A stretch of DNA of 51,548 nt from a bacterium (GTDB taxonomy: Bacteria > Hydrothermota > UBA3073 > JACQXS01 > JAQTXJ01): NCBI GenBank assembly GCA_028688815.1, contig JAQTXJ010000005.1, positions 1-51,548 of the forward strand, written 5' to 3'. Shown here piece by piece: positions 1 through 9,068 of the stretch. The stretch's first letter is position 1, and every line of letters starts with the position of its first letter. The notes below the pieces were generated by a model, which was not told the DNA's origin, made no database searches, and was given only the letters and a program-made list of their open reading frames with translations. A program made the translations under genes and the position numbers.

Positions 1-57
1 GAATCGACATTTTGGAAAAAATATGCCAATTAATTTGAATTTGGTAGGGGAGACTTT

Positions 58-555
58 ATGAACATTGCAGATGCTATAGCGCTTCTTGATAAACAGGTTT
101 CGAATCCATCAAAAGGCTTACCTTATGAGCTATTTCTTTTTGTTAGTCGAATTACTCCAATGGTGAACGTCGACCTTTTAATAAAAGATGAAAATGGGCG
201 TACCCTCTTATCGTGGAGAGATGACGAATATTGTGGGAAAGGATGGCATGTGCCGGGAGGAATTGTTAGATTTAAGGAAACATTTGAAACAAGAGTTAAA
301 AAAGTAGCTGAAACCGAGATAGGAGTTGAAAATATCCATTTTGAAATAATTCCAATGGCATTAAATCAAGCGATCCTTCCCGAACGTAATACAAGAGGAC
401 ATTTTATTTCTATTTTATATAAATGCTTCCTACCGGGAACGTTTATTCCTGAAAATAAGGGACTTACTAATAAGGATGCAGGCTATCTTATGTGGCATAA
501 TGGTTGTCCTGATAATTTATTGAAATTTCACGAAATGTATAGAAAGTATATATAA
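58..555 (+). CDS. Nudix hydrolase-like protein (GDP-mannose mannosyl hydrolase-like)
   Basis: GGIVRFKE...AETEIGV resembles a (degenerate) Nudix box; SD GGGGAG upstream of ATG. Confidence 0.75.
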   Translation: MNIADAIALLDKQVSNPSKGLPYELFLFVSRITPMVNVDLLIKDENGRTLLSWRDDEYCGKGWHVPGGIVRFKETFETRVKKVAETEIGVENIHFEIIPMALNQAILPERNTRGHFISILYKCFLPGTFIPENKGLTNKDAGYLMWHNGCPDNLLKFHEMYRKYI

Positions 556-580
556 ACAAAATACAATGTAGGAGATCCTA

Positions 581-1600
581 TTGATAGCAAAAAATATTAG
601 CGGACAAGCACCGGGAGGAAAAAGAATAAAACTCAAAGAAGTACTTCCTCTGGATACTCCTTTTGTGGTGCAGATATTTCCCGTATATGCTTGCAATTTT
701 AAGTGTAGTTATTGCATTTTTTCAATAGGTAAGGCAAAGCGAGGTTTTATTTCAGATAAGATTAATATGGATTTTGATTTATATAAAAAATGCATAGATG
801 ATATTGCCTTGTTCCCAAATAAATTGAAAGTATTGCGTTTTGTGGGAATAGGAGAACCACTTTTACACAAAAAAATAGTAGATATGGTTGAGTATGCAGT
901 TTCAAAAGATATCACAAATAGAGTGGAAATGTTAACAAATGCGTTGCTGTTAACTCCCAAATTATCGAATTCTCTTATTTCGGCCGGACTCTCAAGATTA
1001 GTTGTGTCTTTACAAGGAACAACAAAAGAAAAATATCAAAAAATATGTGGGGTAAATGTAGATTTTGAGAACCTTATTGAGAACTTAAAATATTTTTTTA
1101 ATAATAAAGGCAATACGCAAGTATATATAAAAATTATAGATTGTGCACTGGATAGTAAAGACGATGAACAAAAATTTTACGAGATATTCGGAGATATTTG
1201 CGATACTATTGCAATTGAGCATGCTGTCCCTATTCATTCCGGCGTTAACTATGAAATTTTGTTAAAAAATAAAGATGCTATGCTTACTCAATTCGGACTA
1301 CCCGTATCGGAAGTTAAAATTTGCCCACAGCCTTTTTTTACATTGCAAATTAATCCGGATGGAAAAGTAGTCCCATGCTATTCTTTTGAATATCCTAACA
1401 TTATAGGCGATTGCAATAATCAATCAATATACGAGATATGGAATGGTAAGCCGTTTCAAAATTTTAGACGCAGGATGCTTGATGGAGCTAAAAGTGTGTG
1501 CGAGGTATGTGCTAATTGCAACATAATTAAGTATAGGCTGTTTCCGGAAGATGTTTTGAATAATGATGTGGAACGACTTAAAAAGCTTTATGAAATTTGA
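581..1600 (+). CDS. Radical SAM/SPASM protein
   Basis: CNFKCSYC (CX3CX2C) motif; C-terminal Cys-rich SPASM-like region CPQPFF...CYSF...CEVCANC; TTG start with SD GGAG. Confidence 0.85.
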   Translation: MIAKNISGQAPGGKRIKLKEVLPLDTPFVVQIFPVYACNFKCSYCIFSIGKAKRGFISDKINMDFDLYKKCIDDIALFPNKLKVLRFVGIGEPLLHKKIVDMVEYAVSKDITNRVEMLTNALLLTPKLSNSLISAGLSRLVVSLQGTTKEKYQKICGVNVDFENLIENLKYFFNNKGNTQVYIKIIDCALDSKDDEQKFYEIFGDICDTIAIEHAVPIHSGVNYEILLKNKDAMLTQFGLPVSEVKICPQPFFTLQINPDGKVVPCYSFEYPNIIGDCNNQSIYEIWNGKPFQNFRRRMLDGAKSVCEVCANCNIIKYRLFPEDVLNNDVERLKKLYEI

Positions 1601-2375
1601 AAATAGACATAAAATGGGAGGAACTATTTATAAAACAAACAATCAAAAAATTATAAAATTAGGAAATGACAGATTTAAAATAATAAATTTGACAGAACCC
1701 TTAAGAGAAAACGTTGAGGTTTTTCCCGGAGACCCAAAACCTAAAAAAAAGGTATTTTGTTCGTTTGAAAAAGAAAGTTGTCGGCATAATATATACTCAT
1801 TAGGTGATCATAATTTTCATCCACATGGAGACGCTCCCAATCATCAAAATCTTCAATACAAAGATAGAGGTTTTGAATTTTGGAGTCTTGACTTTGTGTT
1901 CAATAAAGCATGCCTGATTGATTTGTCAGAATCAAAGGATTCCGGTAATTTTGATGGGATAAGATATTTGAAGAAAATAAATGGAAAACAGATCTTTCCC
2001 TATATAGATAAAATAGGAAAAAATAGCGCTTTGATATTAAGAACAGGCTATGATAAATGGTTAGAATCAAACAGAAAACATGTCCCTAAGAATATACCGT
2101 ATATTGATAAAAGTGCAATTGATATAATTTCAAAATTTAAGGGACTTAAAGTAATTGGAACGGATAGTTTGACAATTGACAAAATAGGAGAAAATTACGC
2201 ACACAGAAAGTTTAAAGACAAAATGATAGTAGAATGCCTTGTTAATCTTTATAGTATTCCCAAAAAACACAGATATAGTTTTTATTTGCAAACAAGTCCA
2301 ATCGCAATAGTAGGAGCTACAGGTGGTCCTGTTTTGGCATATGCTTATATACAAGTGCACAAAAGACTTTCTTGA
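1590..2375 (+). CDS. Cyclase family / kynurenine formamidase-like protein
   Basis: FPGDPKPKK and HPHGDAPNH resemble the metal-binding HxGTHxDxPxH motif of the cyclase family; start uncertain (1563, 1590 or 1614). Confidence 0.7.
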   Translation: MKFENRHKMGGTIYKTNNQKIIKLGNDRFKIINLTEPLRENVEVFPGDPKPKKKVFCSFEKESCRHNIYSLGDHNFHPHGDAPNHQNLQYKDRGFEFWSLDFVFNKACLIDLSESKDSGNFDGIRYLKKINGKQIFPYIDKIGKNSALILRTGYDKWLESNRKHVPKNIPYIDKSAIDIISKFKGLKVIGTDSLTIDKIGENYAHRKFKDKMIVECLVNLYSIPKKHRYSFYLQTSPIAIVGATGGPVLAYAYIQVHKRLS

Positions 2376-2390
2376 TTAAATGAAACAAAA

Positions 2391-3497
2391 ATGAAAAAAG
2401 TATCGAATGCTCATAAAGTTTTTGCAGACAGGATAAGCGTTATTGTTCCTATATATAATGCTGAGAAATTTCTGAATAAATCTATAGAGAGTGTTATAAA
2501 TCAGAGCTATAAAAACATTGAAATCTTACTTATTAATGACGGTTCTACTGATAGTAGCGAAATAATATGCAATAAGTTTGCTCTTGCAGATAATAGAATC
2601 AAAGTAATCTCGCAAAAAAATAGTGGACCGGCTGCTGCCAGAAATGCTGGGATTCGCTATGCAACAGGCACCCTTGTATTTTTTCTTGATGCAGATGATT
2701 TTATTGAAGAAATTGCCTTGGAAACATTAGTCGAAAAGTATAATCAATACCAACCCGACTTAGTTATGGGAAATTTTAGTAAACTTGAAAATTGTGGTGA
2801 AATTATAAGACAAAACGTTTCATTCTCTTCTGACAATGAACCATTCGAGTGTCAGATTAAAGAATTATCAAAAACAGACATTGTAGCTTATGTAAGGCAT
2901 TTTCTTAAGCATCCGAGTAATCATTTGATTAGTTACTGTTGGGGGAGATTATATAAATTATCAATTATTAAAAATAACGGTATTTTTGCTAATGAAGATA
3001 TGCGTCTTTTTGAAGATTTCGTTTTTAATTTAGACTATTTTAGACATACCAATAAAATCGTATTTGTTAATGAGTCTTTATATACCTACACTATGCATAA
3101 TAATTATATATCTGCTAGTATGACTATTGTCAACGGGGATAGTTTATTGCATGATATGAATGTATTTGAAAATAAGGCAAGTGAATTTCTTCAGCAAACA
3201 AATATCAATGCATTTGATATAAAAAAAGATATTGGGCATGCTCTTATTCATTATGTTATTATTTTTTTTGTTCGTTCTTGTTGGCAAATTAATAGATATA
3301 ATAAAAAAAGGATTTATGACGAGATTGATAAAATTATTAATGCCCCAGTTTTTAAAGATAGTTTGCAGTATTATTCACCGTCAAAGGGTAACAGTAGAAT
3401 TTTGCCTTTATTGGCGAAACTTAAATTAGTTGACTTAATAATACTTGTTTGTAAACATAAGGCTTATAAAAGATATGGAAGGTTGGGGGACGGTTAA
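2391..3497 (+). CDS. Glycosyltransferase family 2
   Basis: SVIVPIYNAEKFLNKSIESVINQSYKNIEILLINDGSTDSS ... FLDADD typical GT-A fold GT2. Confidence 0.92.
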   Translation: MKKVSNAHKVFADRISVIVPIYNAEKFLNKSIESVINQSYKNIEILLINDGSTDSSEIICNKFALADNRIKVISQKNSGPAAARNAGIRYATGTLVFFLDADDFIEEIALETLVEKYNQYQPDLVMGNFSKLENCGEIIRQNVSFSSDNEPFECQIKELSKTDIVAYVRHFLKHPSNHLISYCWGRLYKLSIIKNNGIFANEDMRLFEDFVFNLDYFRHTNKIVFVNESLYTYTMHNNYISASMTIVNGDSLLHDMNVFENKASEFLQQTNINAFDIKKDIGHALIHYVIIFFVRSCWQINRYNKKRIYDEIDKIINAPVFKDSLQYYSPSKGNSRILPLLAKLKLVDLIILVCKHKAYKRYGRLGDG

Positions 3498-3499
3498 AT

Positions 3500-4753
3500 A
3501 TGTCGAAGAAAGATATTATAAAAGAAATCAAAAACAAACAAATGCCGGTTGTAATATATGGAGCCGGTATTGTAGGTGAAACTTTATTAGCTCTCTGTAG
3601 AAATGAGGGAATTACGGTTGAGTGTTTTTGTGATAGTAGTAAAAAAGTAGCTCAATCAAACTTTTGTGGTCTGGAAGTAATCTATTCTCCTGATTTGAAA
3701 ACAAAATATAGAGATGTAATATTTTTAATATCCGTTGCTGCCATAAAAGATGTGGTTGAACGCCTTCATGATCTAGAATATTCAAATTGGTATGCCGGCG
3801 GTTTATTATTAAATGATTTAGATTTTTCTCAAACTCGGTTCGATGCTCCGTTTAATTATGCTAAATATGCAATAGAAACCTGTATTTTATGCCATAAGGC
3901 TTATTTGAATCCGGATAAGCTCTCTATAAGAAGTATTGATATTATTATTACAGAACGTTGCTCTTTAAGGTGTAGGGATTGTTCCAATCTTATGCAGTAT
4001 TACGAAAAACCCGGGAACTGTGACACTGATATGTTGCTAAAGTCTATAGATGCTTTTTGTACGGTCATTGATGAGGTGATTGAATTTCGGATTATTGGCG
4101 GGGAAGCATTTATGAACAAAGAGTGGCATATAATAACCAAGAGATTATTAGACGAACCTAAAGCAAAGAGAGTTGTGGTATATACAAATGGAACCATCGT
4201 ACCAAAAGCCGAATATATCTCTGTTTTAAAGAAAGATAAAGCGCTTGTTAATATTACGGATTACGGTATTTTATCAAGAAAGTTAGTTGAGTTAAAACAA
4301 ATATTGGATAGGAATAATGTTGCTTACTACGTTGTAATGGCATCGGAATGGCTTGATTGTTCAGCAATAATGCTACATAACCGTAACATTGAACAGAAGA
4401 GGAAAATATATAAAAATTGTTGTGCTAAAAATATGCTCACTTTATCGGATGGAAAATTGTATAGATGCCCTTATGCAGCCAACGCTGCCAGGTTATTGGC
4501 AGTCCCGGATAACAAAGATGATTATATTGACTTATTTCAAAAGCCGCTTGATGATGAAACAAATGTTAGCGAAATGAAAGAAAAGGTTAAGGACTACCTT
4601 TTACATAAAGACTATTTAGAAACATGTGACTATTGTAATGGTAGACCATTATCAGGTTCTGAAGTGCAATCTGCTGTGCAGACAGATAAACCGGTAGAGT
4701 ATTACAAATATATTAAAGATAAAAATGTGAATAACGATACTTGTTTGAAATAG
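3500..4753 (+). CDS. Rossmann-like (PglD/nucleotide-sugar-type) N-terminal domain fused to radical SAM protein
   Basis: N-term VVIYGAGIVGETLLALC; mid TERCSLRCRDC (CX3CX2C); C-term CCAKNMLTLSDGKLYRCPY...CDYC. Confidence 0.8.
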   Translation: MSKKDIIKEIKNKQMPVVIYGAGIVGETLLALCRNEGITVECFCDSSKKVAQSNFCGLEVIYSPDLKTKYRDVIFLISVAAIKDVVERLHDLEYSNWYAGGLLLNDLDFSQTRFDAPFNYAKYAIETCILCHKAYLNPDKLSIRSIDIIITERCSLRCRDCSNLMQYYEKPGNCDTDMLLKSIDAFCTVIDEVIEFRIIGGEAFMNKEWHIITKRLLDEPKAKRVVVYTNGTIVPKAEYISVLKKDKALVNITDYGILSRKLVELKQILDRNNVAYYVVMASEWLDCSAIMLHNRNIEQKRKIYKNCCAKNMLTLSDGKLYRCPYAANAARLLAVPDNKDDYIDLFQKPLDDETNVSEMKEKVKDYLLHKDYLETCDYCNGRPLSGSEVQSAVQTDKPVEYYKYIKDKNVNNDTCLK

Positions 4754-4765
4754 TTGTTTTTTATC

Positions 4766-5731
4766 ATGAAAAAATTAAAAATTGCTGTATTAGGTTCCAA
4801 TTCTCACATTGCAAAGGGGTTGATTAACAATTTTCTCCAGAGTGGAGGGTTTGGCTTGCATCTCTATACGAGGTCACCGGACAAAGTTTTCAGTTTTCTT
4901 ACTGCCATAGGAAAATCTACTAAAAAGAACTGTGTTATTCATAAGGGTTATAGGGATTTTTTAAAATTTTCTTATGATGTCGTAATCAATTGTGTCGGAG
5001 TAGGAACTATGAACAGGCCGGGGGACAATTATAGTAATTATTTTTTGGTAACGGAAAAATATGATAATCTGAGTATTAAATATCTGCTTAAAAACCCTGA
5101 TGCCCTTTATATCAGTTTCAGTAGTGGGACTGTTTATGGTAGAGAATTTTCAGCACCTGCAGAAGAAAATACTATAAACAGTATTCGGGTAAACCATATT
5201 ACACCTGAGGATTATTATACCATTGCCAGACTCAATGCTGAAACCAAGCATAGAGCATTTAATGGATTGAAAATCATTGACCTCAGGATTTTCGCCTATT
5301 TTAGCAGATTTATAAACTTGACGGATAGCTATTTTATCATCGAAGTAATGAATTGTATTTTAAATGAGAAAATGTTGATAACGGATAATACAAATATTAT
5401 TCGAGATTATATTCATCCTAAAGACCTTTTCTCAATAATAATGAAATGTGTTGGCGCGGGTAAGATTAATGCAGCGTTTGACGTGAGAAGCGCCAAACCT
5501 GCAGGTAAGAGAGAAATTCTTGATTATTTCTCCTCGGAATATGGTTTAAAATATAGGATAAATAAGTTGTTAAAATATGCCAGCCCGACAGGCTCGAAAA
5601 ACATTTACTGTTCGAACTATAATAATATGGCTTGCATAAGCTATAAGCCAATATTCGGTTCTATGGATACAATTAGAGAAGAATCAAAATATATTATAAA
5701 CCGACAATTTGCTGACAAAAATATGCGCTGA
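4766..5731 (+). CDS. NAD-dependent epimerase/dehydratase (extended SDR)
   Basis: Rossmann N-term KIAVLGSNSHIAKGL, SFSSGTVYG, YYTIARLNAE, RDYIHPKDL; ATG at 4766 preferred over ORF-track start 4754. Confidence 0.82.
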   Translation: MKKLKIAVLGSNSHIAKGLINNFLQSGGFGLHLYTRSPDKVFSFLTAIGKSTKKNCVIHKGYRDFLKFSYDVVINCVGVGTMNRPGDNYSNYFLVTEKYDNLSIKYLLKNPDALYISFSSGTVYGREFSAPAEENTINSIRVNHITPEDYYTIARLNAETKHRAFNGLKIIDLRIFAYFSRFINLTDSYFIIEVMNCILNEKMLITDNTNIIRDYIHPKDLFSIIMKCVGAGKINAAFDVRSAKPAGKREILDYFSSEYGLKYRINKLLKYASPTGSKNIYCSNYNNMACISYKPIFGSMDTIREESKYIINRQFADKNMR

Positions 5732-5898
5732 AATATATTCTATAACTTTGAAGCATTCTTAGTAAGTGTAGTTTTCCGATTTTGAGGCAATAACTGCGGA
5801 ACTTTTAAGAAAAAAACTTGTAATGAAAATGAATTATGGGGAAATTGTATTTTATAAAAGTTTTTACATTAAGAAATGAAGGGTAAAAAGAAGGTATA

Positions 5899-6921
5899 AT
5901 GCCACGCTTTTCTTATTATGTTGAAATATCAAAAAAAATACGTCCATTGAAAGTAACGCCTAAGATTTGGAATTACATAAAGTATCGTTTTCTAAAGCGA
6001 AAAACTTTGATGTCCGTGCGGCGGTATACACCCCAGATTGCCTCATTGTTTCTCACTATGCGATGTAACCTAAATTGCGGGTACTGCAATTCGGCAAAAA
6101 TCTTCCGGGAAGGAAAAGTGAACTGGCGTGAAAGTGAAGCAACTCTCGGAAAAGTCAAACGTATTTTTGCAAACCCATTATTCGCGAACTGCATATTTGT
6201 TGATCTGTCTGGAGGAGAACCTCTTTTGGTACAAGATCTGGACCATATTGTTGCTTATCTGGCAAAACGTGGACATACTACGAATGTTATCACTAATGGG
6301 TTACTATTATATGAACGCATTGTGGAGTTGAAACGTGCCGGAGTTTCACGAATTAGTATCCCTCTATATGATGAAAACCTGTCGACTATGAAAAATGAAC
6401 TTGAAAAAATTAATAAAGTTTTTCCCGTGCATACAAGTATTGTGCTATTACGAAGCGCAATAGAAAAAAATTCTGATGAAATTCTTGATACGGCACGTTT
6501 TGTCTATAAATCCGGATGTCTTAGCCTGCGTTTCTTTATGTATAGACCGCTAGGTGTAGATCCGGATACTAAAGAAATAATCACTGATACATATCCTGCC
6601 TATATAGAATTCCGTCGCAGGATGGAAGATGCTTTGCCAGGATTTTGTTTATGGCCGGCGGCGATCAAGACAAGAACAGTTGAAAAACTTTGCCCGCAGT
6701 TGTGGCAACGTATTAGTTGCGATATGTTGGGGAATATGCTAATCTGTTGTGGCACCGATAAGATGCTACAGGGGAAGAATAGTAACCTTTTTCATAGTGA
6801 ACCGGATATTCTTTTTAATCATTCTGCCTTGTTAGATATGCGTAAACAACTTCTATCACCGGGATGTGAAATACCGGATGTCTGTAAAACTTGTAATTTA
6901 TTAGGAGATCCGGGATGGTAG
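5899..6921 (+). CDS. Radical SAM/SPASM protein, tandem paralogue A
   Basis: CNLNCGYC motif; GGEPLL; C-terminal CxxC clusters ending CNLLGDPGW. Confidence 0.85.
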   Translation: MPRFSYYVEISKKIRPLKVTPKIWNYIKYRFLKRKTLMSVRRYTPQIASLFLTMRCNLNCGYCNSAKIFREGKVNWRESEATLGKVKRIFANPLFANCIFVDLSGGEPLLVQDLDHIVAYLAKRGHTTNVITNGLLLYERIVELKRAGVSRISIPLYDENLSTMKNELEKINKVFPVHTSIVLLRSAIEKNSDEILDTARFVYKSGCLSLRFFMYRPLGVDPDTKEIITDTYPAYIEFRRRMEDALPGFCLWPAAIKTRTVEKLCPQLWQRISCDMLGNMLICCGTDKMLQGKNSNLFHSEPDILFNHSALLDMRKQLLSPGCEIPDVCKTCNLLGDPGW

Positions 6922-6938
6922 CCGGATTATAAAATAAT

Positions 6939-7994
6939 ATGGCGGGAGAACTTAAAAAAAGTAAAACTTGGATGTCGAACTTTTCATTATATATTGAGAT
7001 GTCAAAAAAAATACACTCCTTACAAACGGCACCTAAAGTTTGGAATTATATAAAATATCGTTGTCTAAAAAGGAATACGGTGATGTCTGTACGACGATAT
7101 ACGCCACAAATTGGTGCACTCTTGCTAACTTCGCGATGTAATCTCAATTGTGGATATTGTGGAGCGGCAAAAATCCTCAGGGAAACTAATGGTAAATTGT
7201 TAAATAACGATGCCAATCTTGAGAAGGTCCAACGTATTTTCACTAATCCATTATTTGCAAATTGCTTGTTGGTTGAATTGCAAGGGGGAGAACCATTATT
7301 GGTTGAAGACTTGGACCGTATTGTTGCGTATCTTGCAAGACGGGGACATATTACCAACATAATTACGAATGGGGTACTTCTTGCTGACCGTATTTTTGAT
7401 TTGAAAAATGCTGGAGTTTCACGGATAGAAGTTTCCCTCTATAATGAAAATCAAGCAGTTATGGAACGGGACCTTGTGAAAATTAACCAAACCTTTCCCG
7501 TTAATACAAGCATTATGTTGTTAAAAAGTACAGTAGAAAAAATGCCTGACAAGCTTATGGAAACTGTACATTTTGTTCATGATGCCGGATGTCGTGGTTT
7601 GAATTTCTTGATGTATCGCCCACTAGGTTTAAATCCAAAACGGGAAGAGATAATTAAGAATACCGATCCTGCCTACTTGGAATTCCACCGTAGAGTGGAA
7701 GAGGTTTTACCCGGATTTTGTTCATGGCATTCAACAGTCAATTCCGGAACAGTAAAAAAACTTTGTCCACAATTATGGCAGCGTATAATGTGTGATATGT
7801 TAGGAAACATAATAATTTGTTGTGGTATAGGGGAAGTATTAAAAGGACCAAATAGTAATTTATTTAAAACTGAACCGGATATCGTACTTAATCATCCAAT
7901 GCTTGTAAATATGAGAAAACAACTTATGAATACAAAATGTAATCCCCCGGATATTTGTAAAATCTGCAATCTATTGGGAGATTCCGGTTGGTAA
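6939..7994 (+). CDS. Radical SAM/SPASM protein, tandem paralogue B
   Basis: CNLNCGYC, GGEPLL, collinear with the 5899-6921 product over its whole length; ends CNLLGDSGW. Confidence 0.85.
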   Translation: MAGELKKSKTWMSNFSLYIEMSKKIHSLQTAPKVWNYIKYRCLKRNTVMSVRRYTPQIGALLLTSRCNLNCGYCGAAKILRETNGKLLNNDANLEKVQRIFTNPLFANCLLVELQGGEPLLVEDLDRIVAYLARRGHITNIITNGVLLADRIFDLKNAGVSRIEVSLYNENQAVMERDLVKINQTFPVNTSIMLLKSTVEKMPDKLMETVHFVHDAGCRGLNFLMYRPLGLNPKREEIIKNTDPAYLEFHRRVEEVLPGFCSWHSTVNSGTVKKLCPQLWQRIMCDMLGNIIICCGIGEVLKGPNSNLFKTEPDIVLNHPMLVNMRKQLMNTKCNPPDICKICNLLGDSGW

Positions 7995-8111
7995 GAGAAC
8001 TATACTAAGGCTTTTTGTGGAAACTATCATATAATAACTATGTAAGCTTTATATTGACAAAATAGAAGATAACCTGTAAATGTAAATTTGGTTGTTCTAT
8101 TTATAAGACAT

Positions 8112-9068
8112 ATGAAAAAAATTTCAGTCATTACTCCTTGTTACAATGAAGAAGAAACCATTAGAGATGTTTATGAAAAAATTAAGGAGATCTTTATCGC
8201 CTTGAAAGATACTTATGAGTACGAGCATATATTTATGGATAATTGTAGTACCGATAAAACTCTTCCCATTCTAAAAGAGCTTGCCAAGGATAACAAGAGA
8301 GTAAAGATTTTGTCTTATTCCAAAAACTTTGGGTCTGTGAAAAGCGGAATAGTTGGTTATACCTATGCTAGTGGTGATGCTGTAGTTAGTTTCGAAGCTA
8401 ATTTTAAAGACCCTCCAGAATTAATTAATACTTTTATAAATTACTGGGAAAAAGGATTTGATGTAGTTTATGGTATAAGAAAAAAAACTGGGGATAAATT
8501 TTTTATGCGTTCTATGCGCAGGTTCTTTTATTGGTTTTGTAACCTTTTATCCCGGGAAAATCTACCTTTGAATGTAGGAAGCTTTTGCTTATTAGATCGG
8601 AAAGTAGTTAATGAATTAATTAAGTTAGACGACCACAAACCATATACGCGGGGGATAATAGCGTCCATTGGTTTCCAGCAGATTGGAGTTGAATACGTAA
8701 GAGGAAAAAGGCCTAAAGGAAAATCTAAAAGTGATATGGCTTACCTTATTGATTTAGCCATTAATGCTATTATTAGTTATTCTATTAAACCAATTAGGTT
8801 TTGCACTTTTATAGGAATGGGGTTGGCAGGATTAAGTTTCTTGACCGCAATAGTATATTTTATTCTCAAATTATTCTTTTGGCATGCGCAGATTCCTGCT
8901 GTATCTGCCTTGATTATGGCGGTTCTGTTTTTTGCGGGAATTCAACTTTTTTTCCTTGGAATAATAGGCGAATATGTTGGCGCGATTCATTCTCAAGTAC
9001 GTAAAAAACCTTATGTTGTAATCAAAGAAAAGATTAATTTTGATGATGTAAACGATCATAATGAGTGA
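8112..9068 (+). CDS. GT2 polyprenyl-phosphate glycosyltransferase (DPM/ArnC/GtrB-like) with two C-terminal TM helices
   Basis: KISVITPCYNEEETI, DNCSTDKT, C-terminal hydrophobic segments; ATG 8112 preferred over 8088. Confidence 0.88.
   Translation: MKKISVITPCYNEEETIRDVYEKIKEIFIALKDTYEYEHIFMDNCSTDKTLPILKELAKDNKRVKILSYSKNFGSVKSGIVGYTYASGDAVVSFEANFKDPPELINTFINYWEKGFDVVYGIRKKTGDKFFMRSMRRFFYWFCNLLSRENLPLNVGSFCLLDRKVVNELIKLDDHKPYTRGIIASIGFQQIGVEYVRGKRPKGKSKSDMAYLIDLAINAIISYSIKPIRFCTFIGMGLAGLSFLTAIVYFILKLFFWHAQIPAVSALIMAVLFFAGIQLFFLGIIGEYVGAIHSQVRKKPYVVIKEKINFDDVNDHNE

Noticed and set aside
5760-5872. Short plus-strand open stretch FSDFEAITAELLRKKLVMKMNYGEIVFYKSFYIKK*
   Set aside because: Possible gene remnant, but too short and without a recognisable family or start to claim as a feature
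5973-6194. Antisense ORFs over clear coding regions (e.g. 5973-6194, 7046-7360, 30436-30663, 34783-35397, 50115-50408)
   Set aside because: No family signature; the opposite strand encodes well-recognised proteins, so they are shadow ORFs
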